This document shows positions 59,177 through 64,000 of a stretch of DNA of 64,000 nt, one piece after another; position 1 is the first letter of the stretch; each line of letters begins with the position of its first letter. Source of the DNA: Flavobacterium sp. (lineage in GTDB: Bacteria > Bacteroidota > Bacteroidia > Flavobacteriales > Flavobacteriaceae); contig NZ_JAIXUB010000024.1 of assembly GCF_027484205.1 (NCBI RefSeq), forward strand, positions 62,001 through 126,000, read 5' to 3'. Under the pieces are notes generated by a model. The model worked only from the letters and a program-made list of their open reading frames with translations. It was not told the DNA's origin and did not search any database. Position numbers and translations under genes: made by a program.

Positions 59177-59803
59177 TTAATATTTAACAAATTGGTATCC
59201 GCCTTTTTCTGCACCCCAAACTTGTTTATCATTTTTATCAAAACCTTGATCCCAAGATATTATTTCGTTTTCAGTGACTGTTACAATTGAAGAAGCATAA
59301 CTTGCTCCTCGCAATTCACTTGGACAGCTTTTGTTTCCAGTAGCACCAGAAAATTTATTTTTATCAATACGTTTTAATACCACTGCACAACCTTGTTTTA
59401 CTTCGATATCTGTTTCAGATAATTTATCAAACGCTTCAGGAGTTTTCCATTTGCCAATCCATTCTTTTTCATTTTTAAGCGTATGAATTTCGCTTACAAA
59501 CTCATTGCCATGTTGGCTAATTTTGTAAATTCTAACTCTATATGGTTTTTCTTGTTTATTAAACATAGCTTGTTCTACATATAAATAATGACCTTTATTT
59601 TTCCAAATAGGAACCATTCGCAACGAAATATTAAAATAAGATGTGTCTCTTTTTGAATGTGCTTCAGAAGAATATTGACCTTGCATTATGGTAAGTAATT
59701 CTTTTAGTTCAGAGGAGTCTGCTGTATTTGAAATTGTTTTAGTTGAATTACAACTAAAAAATAAAGTTATAAGTGTAAGAAGTAGAATAATTGTTTTTTT
59801 CAT
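59177..59803 (-). CDS. CpcT/CpeT-family lipoprotein
   Basis: The 208-aa protein starts at the ATG at 59803 (MKKTIILLLTLITLFFSCNS, lipobox FFSC). The mature part resembles the CpcT/CpeT chromophore-lyase fold: TIMQGQYSSEAHSKRD, RIYKISQHGNEF, GCAVVLKRIDKNKFSGAT and ISWDQGFDKNDKQVWGAEKGGYQF. Flavobacteria have no phycobilins, so another ligand role is likely. It lies 29 bases after marC on the minus strand. Confidence 0.82.
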   Translation of the reverse strand: MKKTIILLLTLITLFFSCNSTKTISNTADSSELKELLTIMQGQYSSEAHSKRDTSYFNISLRMVPIWKNKGHYLYVEQAMFNKQEKPYRVRIYKISQHGNEFVSEIHTLKNEKEWIGKWKTPEAFDKLSETDIEVKQGCAVVLKRIDKNKFSGATGNKSCPSELRGASYASSIVTVTENEIISWDQGFDKNDKQVWGAEKGGYQFVKY

Positions 59804-59832
59804 TGTTTTACTATTTTTAATTTCTAGTGGAA

Positions 59833-60468
59833 TCAAATTCCTCTAATGATACTCAAAACTGCACTAATAATATATTGAATACCAATAGCAACCGTCAAGA
59901 AACCAACAATTCTCGAAATCGCCACAATTCCTGATGCACCTAAATATTTAGCTAAGTAATGAGCGCTTCTCAAAACCAAAAAAATTAGAATAGAAACCAC
60001 GAAAATAGCAAGACTAGAAGACAAAATTTCAGGAGTAGTTTTATGATCTTGATTAAATGCTATTAACAGCGAAATCGAACCTGGTCCAGCTAACATTGGC
60101 ATAGCAAGAGGCGTTAAAGCAATTGAAGTTCTACTTTGTAAATCTTCTTCCACTTCTTTACTAATACCTTTTCTCTTTTTCGGATTGGCGTTTAGCAAAC
60201 CAAATCCCGAACTCGCAATCAAAATTCCACCAGCAATTCTAAGTGCCGAAATCGTAATTCCAAAAAAACTCAAAACATATTCACCTACAAAAAAGGAAAT
60301 AATTAAAATAATACAAACGTTAATTGCAGCCATTAAAGAAACTCGCGAACGTTCTGCTTTGTTGTAATCTTGTGTCAAACCCACAAAAAACGGAATTGCA
60401 CCAATCGGATTCAAAACCGAAAACAATGCACCTAGCAAAACAAAAAAAGTATTCAAGAAAACATCCAT
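59833..60468 (-). CDS. MarC family membrane protein (UPF0056)
   Basis: The 211-aa protein has six membrane helices in the MarC pattern: ALFSVLNPIGAIPFFVGLTQ at the first conserved Asn-Pro, then LTPLAMPMLAGPGSISLLIA at the second repeat. The transport substrate of the family is not known. A -7 box TATCTTTG lies about 36 bases upstream on the minus strand. It shares an intergenic region with the CoA-binding gene. Confidence 0.9.
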   Translation of the reverse strand: MDVFLNTFFVLLGALFSVLNPIGAIPFFVGLTQDYNKAERSRVSLMAAINVCIILIISFFVGEYVLSFFGITISALRIAGGILIASSGFGLLNANPKKRKGISKEVEEDLQSRTSIALTPLAMPMLAGPGSISLLIAFNQDHKTTPEILSSSLAIFVVSILIFLVLRSAHYLAKYLGASGIVAISRIVGFLTVAIGIQYIISAVLSIIRGI

Positions 60469-60544
60469 TCTTTGAAAAGTTTAAATTTTTGACAAAGATA
60501 AATAAAGAAGTAATGCCTAAAGTTAAAATAAAAACAATTATCCG

Positions 60545-60552
60545 TAATTTTG
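60545..60552 (+). promoter_or_regulatory. -7 element TAATTTTG four bases before the CoA-binding gene
   Basis: TAATTTTG-CCAA-ATG is a perfect TAnnTTTG match at a distance expected to put the transcription start on the ATG. Confidence 0.5.
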
Positions 60553-60556
60553 CCAA

Positions 60557-60922
60557 ATGAAAAATAAGAAAACTTTAGTTCTTGGTGCTTCCACCAAACC
60601 CGAAAGATACGCTTTCAAAGCCATAACAATGCTAGTTGACAAAGGCCATTCGGTTATTGCTATTGGGCAAAATCAAGGAGAAGTTGCAGGAATTTCCATC
60701 AGAACTAAAAATATTCCTCTAAAAAATATCGATACCGTAACCTTGTACCTAAATCCGGTTCGTCAGCGCGAATATTACAACTACATTATCGAAACCAAAC
60801 CTAAAAGAGTAGTCTTCAATCCAGGAACAGAAAACCCAGAATTTTACCAATTACTAAAAGCCAATTCTATAAAAGTAGAAGAAGCTTGTACCTTGGTTTT
60901 ATTGACAACTAATCAATATTAA
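60557..60922 (+). CDS. CoA-binding domain protein
   Basis: The 121-aa protein is a small Rossmann-fold CoA-binding domain: TLVLGASTKPERYAFKAI carries the Gly-rich start, LYLNPVRQREYYNYI the middle and VVFNPGTENPEFYQLLKANS the later strand. It resembles the YccU-type single-domain proteins. Role unknown. It is divergent from marC. Confidence 0.88.
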   Translation: MKNKKTLVLGASTKPERYAFKAITMLVDKGHSVIAIGQNQGEVAGISIRTKNIPLKNIDTVTLYLNPVRQREYYNYIIETKPKRVVFNPGTENPEFYQLLKANSIKVEEACTLVLLTTNQY

Positions 60923-60927
60923 TTAAT

Positions 60928-60975
60928 GTCAGATTGAGTTCTGTTTATATTGAGCTTGTCGAAATATCGAAGTCA
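60928..60975 (+). repeat. Degenerate copy of the TGAGCTTGTCGAA repeat
   Basis: GTCAGATTGAG...ATTGAGCTTGTCGAA...TCGAAGTC resembles the copies at 19696 and 59048 and abuts the large repeat copy F. Confidence 0.45.
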
Positions 60976-61096
60976 GGAGCGAATGGCTTGGGCTTTATCA
61001 GTCCCGAAGTTTCGGGAGTAATTCCCGCTTTTCGTTGCAATAAAAAATGCTTTCAAACAATGAAAGTATTTTTTGTTTTCACTTCAATCGGGGCTA
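60976..61096 (+). repeat. Large dispersed hairpin repeat, copy F
   Basis: Left box GGAGCGAATGGCTTGGGC, an extra small hairpin TCCCGAAGTTTCGGGA, middle ATTCCCGCTTTTCGTTGC, right CAATCGGGGCTA. The main hairpin arms are AAAAAATGCTTTC (61042-61054) and GAAAGTATTTTTT (61062-61074) with one G-U pair. Convergent genes flank it. Confidence 0.82.
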
Positions 61097-61110
61097 GTGA
61101 GGTTTCCATT

Positions 61111-61755
61111 TTAATTTTTGATTGAATTTTCCAAAACAATATTCAGTTCTTCAAATTTGTCAATAGTCATAAAATGTCCTCCATCAACTATTTTGACATA
61201 TGATTTTACAAATTGAATAGGTAAAATTCTATCTTTAGTTCCATGAATGTGTTTTAGATTTTTGTGTATATAAGTATTCTTCCAGTTTACAATTTTATCA
61301 ATCGCCCATTTTAGAAAAGTTTCATCAGTATCTTTTAAAATTTCTTTCAAAAGAATTTTATTTTCTTTACTATCAATTCCAAAAAACCAAAAACTCAAAT
61401 AATTGGATTTCTTCATTAATTTAGCTGGAATCAATTTGTGAAGATTAAAAAATCCAGCAAATCGATAATAAAAAGGAATTTCATTTTTACTTTTGGCAGA
61501 AGCAATTAAAATTATTTTCTTTGATTCAATAATTTTTCCAACTTCAACAGCCATAATTCCACCAAAAGATAAACCTATTAATGTTGGATTTTCAGAAGTA
61601 ATTTGTGTAGTTAATCTTTTTGCATAATCTTCAATTGATTCAGTCTCAAACGGATTAATCCAATCAATAAAAGTTGCATTATATTTTGAAAAATCTAAAT
61701 ATTTAAAAACTCTTTTGTCAGCACCAAGTCCACTAAAAATATATAGATTTTCCAT
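61111..61755 (-). CDS. Alpha/beta hydrolase
   Basis: The 214-aa protein has nucleophile elbow GLSFGG, an acid in HGTKDRILP and the base in DGGHFM, all in the correct order of an alpha/beta hydrolase. The lid region is short. The substrate is unknown. Its start is 2 bases after the symporter stop on the same strand, so the two are co-transcribed. Confidence 0.88.
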   Translation of the reverse strand: MENLYIFSGLGADKRVFKYLDFSKYNATFIDWINPFETESIEDYAKRLTTQITSENPTLIGLSFGGIMAVEVGKIIESKKIILIASAKSKNEIPFYYRFAGFFNLHKLIPAKLMKKSNYLSFWFFGIDSKENKILLKEILKDTDETFLKWAIDKIVNWKNTYIHKNLKHIHGTKDRILPIQFVKSYVKIVDGGHFMTIDKFEELNIVLENSIKN

Positions 61756-61757
61756 TC

Positions 61758-63254
61758 CTAAAACTTCGTCTGAATAGTAGCGGGTTTGCTAATAATCAGT
61801 AAACCAATAAAAGTAATCAATCCGTTAACGATAATTAATTCTTCAGCAAATTCATAATTGCCAAATAATTCTTTAGAATAAACACTAATTAAAAAAGTTA
61901 AAGTAGGAGCAAGTAAACAAACTAGCGGAACTAAATATTCATTTACCGTCTTTGTTTTAACAAACAACCCGAAAGCATATAATCCTAAAAGTGGTCCATA
62001 AGTTAAAGCTGCGATTTTAAAAATTAAACTCACAACAGAAGCATCATTAAAATAGTTTATCAATAAAATTACAAAAAACATCAGTAATGAAAATCCAATA
62101 TGAACTAAATGTCTAGTTTTTACTTGGTTTGTTTTATTCTTGTTTTCTTCTTTGTCCATTCTCAAAAAATCAACACAAAAGGAAGTTGTTAAAGCAGTCA
62201 AAGCGGAGTCTGTTGTTGCAAATGTTGCCGCTGTCAATCCTAATAGAAATATTACAGCAGGAACGATAGTTAAATGATTAAAGGCAATTTCAGGAAATAA
62301 TAAATCGGTACGTTTTACATCGTTTACCATTGGAATTGCAATACCATTTTTCTCAGCATATAGATAAAGTAAGGCGCCAACACTTAAAAAGAAAATATTA
62401 ATCACCACAAAAATCCCAGTGAAAGTGAACATGTTTTTTTGAGCTTCTCCAATGTTTTTGCAACTCAAATTCTTCTGCATTAAATCTTGGTCTAATCCTA
62501 CCATAGCAATTGTAACAAACATTCCGCCAAAAATTTGTTTGATAAAATGGTTGCTTTTTAACCAATCTTCATAGAAAAAAACCTTAGAATAATTACTTTC
62601 TTTAACGGCTTCAAATGCTTCTCCAAATGAAAAATTTAAACTACTGCAAATAAATATGATTGTAAAAATTACTGAAGAAACCAAAAAGAAAGTTTGCAAA
62701 GAGTCGGTAATTATAATTGTTTTTAAGCCACCACGATAAGTGTAGGCGAAAATTAAACCTAAAGAAATTAAAACAGTAACCCAAAAAGGAACTTCAAAAG
62801 CATCAAATACATAACGTTGTAAAACCAAAACCACCAAATACAATCTCGCTGCAGATCCAATTGTTCTACTTATTAAGAAAATAAATGCAGCGGTTTTATA
62901 GGAAATAATTCCTAGTCTTTGTTCAATATAACTATAAATCGAAGTCAAATTCATTCGATAATAGAGCGGAAGCAAAACTTTAGCAATGATTAAAAATCCT
63001 AGTGCATTACCTAAAACAAATTGAAAATATTTAAATTGAATATTAGGATCGCCAACTTGTCCCGGAACCGAAATAAATGTCACGCCAGATAGCGCTGTTC
63101 CTATCATTCCAAACGCTACTAAATACCATTTAGAATTTTTATTTGCCTTAAAAAAAGCATCGTTACTACTATCTTTTTTACTAACAAGATTAGAAATAAA
63201 AATTAGAACTCCGAAATAGATAATGATAATGGCTAAAATAGTTCCTGAAGACAT
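61758..63254 (-). CDS. Sodium:solute symporter (SSS family)
   Basis: The 498-aa protein has about 13 membrane helices and typical SSS segments: GTALSGVTFISVPGQVG near the sodium site, RLYLVVLVLQRYVFDAF, and GLTAATFATTDSALTALTTSF late. The start MSSGTILAIII at 63254 is used; the open frame upstream reads through a GGAAGATGGAAG-type repeat. Substrate unknown (sialic acid, sugar and amino-acid types exist). Confidence 0.93.
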   Translation of the reverse strand: MSSGTILAIIIIYFGVLIFISNLVSKKDSSNDAFFKANKNSKWYLVAFGMIGTALSGVTFISVPGQVGDPNIQFKYFQFVLGNALGFLIIAKVLLPLYYRMNLTSIYSYIEQRLGIISYKTAAFIFLISRTIGSAARLYLVVLVLQRYVFDAFEVPFWVTVLISLGLIFAYTYRGGLKTIIITDSLQTFFLVSSVIFTIIFICSSLNFSFGEAFEAVKESNYSKVFFYEDWLKSNHFIKQIFGGMFVTIAMVGLDQDLMQKNLSCKNIGEAQKNMFTFTGIFVVINIFFLSVGALLYLYAEKNGIAIPMVNDVKRTDLLFPEIAFNHLTIVPAVIFLLGLTAATFATTDSALTALTTSFCVDFLRMDKEENKNKTNQVKTRHLVHIGFSLLMFFVILLINYFNDASVVSLIFKIAALTYGPLLGLYAFGLFVKTKTVNEYLVPLVCLLAPTLTFLISVYSKELFGNYEFAEELIIVNGLITFIGLLIISKPATIQTKF

Positions 63255-63292
63255 AAATAGTTTTTTTGGTTGTGCTAAAATAGTAAAAAACT

Positions 63293-63378
63293 TGGAAGAT
63301 GAGAGTTGGAAGATGGAAGTTTCCAAAAAATAGTTAAAATCTTTAAAATTTCCATCTTCTATCTTCCATCTTCTCGTT
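63293..63378. repeat. Inverted GGAAGATGGAAG-type repeats
   Basis: Two GGAAGATG units at 63293-63320 (GGAAGATGAGAGTTGGAAG) face their reverse complements (CTTCTATCTTCCATCTTC) at 63354-63373. They fill the divergent spacer between the symporter and recR. Confidence 0.55.
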
Positions 63379-63393
63379 TTCAAACTTTTTCTT

Positions 63394-63401
63394 TACTTTT
63401 G
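63394..63401 (+). promoter_or_regulatory. -7 element TACTTTTG four bases before recR
   Basis: TACTTTTG-CCAC-ATG matches TAnnTTTG exactly with the same spacing as at three other genes here. Confidence 0.5.
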
Positions 63402-63405
63402 CCAC

Positions 63406-64000
63406 ATGGAATTTTCATCAAAACTTCTCGAAAAAGCGGTCAACGAAATGGCGCAATTACCCGGAATTGGTAAACGAACTGCCTTGCGATTGGTATTGCA
63501 TTTATTGAAACAACCGAGTGAGCAAACTCATTTTTTATCGCAAGCATTAACTTCGATGCGCGATGAGATTAAATTTTGTAAAAATTGTCATAATATTTCC
63601 GATGTTGATGTGTGTGAAATTTGTTCAAATACCTCAAGAAATCACAAAATAATTTGCGTTGTTGAAGACGTTAGAGATGTGATGGCTATTGAAAATACCA
63701 ATCAATTTAAAGGAATTTATCACGTTCTTGGTGGGAAAATTTCGCCTATTGATGGTGTTGGCCCAAGTCAATTGAATATCAATTCGTTAGTTGAAAAAGT
63801 AAAATTGGGTGTAATAGAAGAAATTATTTTTGCTTTAAGCTCTACAATGGAAGGCGATACTACCAATTTTTATATTTTCAAACAAATAAAAGAATGCGAT
63901 ATTAAAACTTCAACAATCGCAAGAGGAATAGCGGTTGGCGACGAATTAGAGTATGCCGATGAGGTTACTTTAGGAAGAAGTATTTTGCAAAGAGTTCCGT
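63406..64000 (+). CDS. recR: Recombination mediator RecR, 3' end cut by the window
   Basis: RecR works with RecO (and RecF) to load RecA at gaps. The visible 198 codons start [18 protein letters not shown] and hold the helix-hairpin-helix [12 protein letters not shown], a Cys4 zinc finger ([17 protein letters not shown]) and the Toprim domain ([28 protein letters not shown]). Only the last few residues are missing. Identification is secure. Confidence 0.97.
   Translation, partial: MEFSSKLLEKAVNEMAQLPGIGKRTALRLVLHLLKQPSEQTHFLSQALTSMRDEIKFCKNCHNISDVDVCEICSNTSRNHKIICVVEDVRDVMAIENTNQFKGIYHVLGGKISPIDGVGPSQLNINSLVEKVKLGVIEEIIFALSSTMEGDTTNFYIFKQIKECDIKTSTIARGIAVGDELEYADEVTLGRSILQRVP

Noticed and set aside
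60934..61125. 63-codon ORF on the + strand
   Set aside because: It lies wholly within the short and large repeats and shows no protein-like pattern.

Overview
The window is a low-GC chromosomal segment of a Bacteroidota bacterium, most likely Flavobacterium or a close relative. The evidence is the strongly AT-biased coding sequence, genes with almost no Shine-Dalgarno sequences, promoters of the form TTTG-N19-TAnnTTTG, type IX secretion (T9SS) C-terminal sorting domains ending in YPNP-type modules, an S46 dipeptidyl-peptidase, and gene families typical of flavobacteria (CtlX, an alpha-2-macroglobulin with CAEQ thioester, LytS/LytTR pairs). The genus is an inference; no 16S rRNA gene is present.

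Layout. 1-13.5 kb: the 3' part of obg, an S46 exopeptidase, a giant (2170 aa) alpha-2-macroglobulin carrying an internal SusC-like plug module, a TPR protein, the murein-recycling ligase mpl, a GIY-YIG nuclease cassette and a DUF1287 lipoprotein. 13.6-23.1 kb: radC, then a tightly packed operon of an ABC ATPase, an FtsX-type permease with a His-rich loop, a DUF3299-like periplasmic protein, a YjjG-type nucleotidase and a secreted protein; then rarA, a rhomboid protease, rlmB and an outer-membrane barrel protein. 23.4-40.7 kb: the str, S10, spc and alpha ribosomal clusters (rpsL to rplQ, with secY, infA and rpoA), read as two main transcription units separated by a terminator and a promoter after rpsJ. 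41-51.6 kb: carA, a secreted unknown, eno, a TPR-LytS sensor kinase with its LytTR regulator, a secreted LRR protein and gltA. 51.7-59 kb: an accessory segment with two surface proteins bounded by 56-bp direct repeats, a deacetylase-like protein with a GNAT partner, and two guanidino-modifying enzymes (DDAH-like and CtlX) separated by a four-helix-bundle cassette. 59-64 kb: a CpcT-like lipoprotein, MarC, a CoA-binding protein, an alpha/beta hydrolase, a sodium:solute symporter and the 5' part of recR.

The most interesting material lies between the genes. Six copies of a dispersed element of about 105-120 bp have conserved ends (GGAGCGAATGG and AATCAGGGCTA) around a hairpin whose arms differ between copies yet still pair. 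Two small orphan genes (GIY-YIG nuclease; four-helix-bundle protein) are each bracketed by an inverted pair of short repeats, like small mobile cassettes. A two-gene surface-protein unit after gltA is flanked by perfect 56-bp direct repeats consisting of stop codon plus terminator. The spacers rpsN-rpsH and rpsK-rpsD hold strong hairpins that could be cis-regulatory RNA leaders for S8 and S4. Several genes have a TAnnTTTG box exactly four bases before the ATG, predicting leaderless mRNAs. No rRNA, tRNA, CRISPR array or classical IS transposase was seen.
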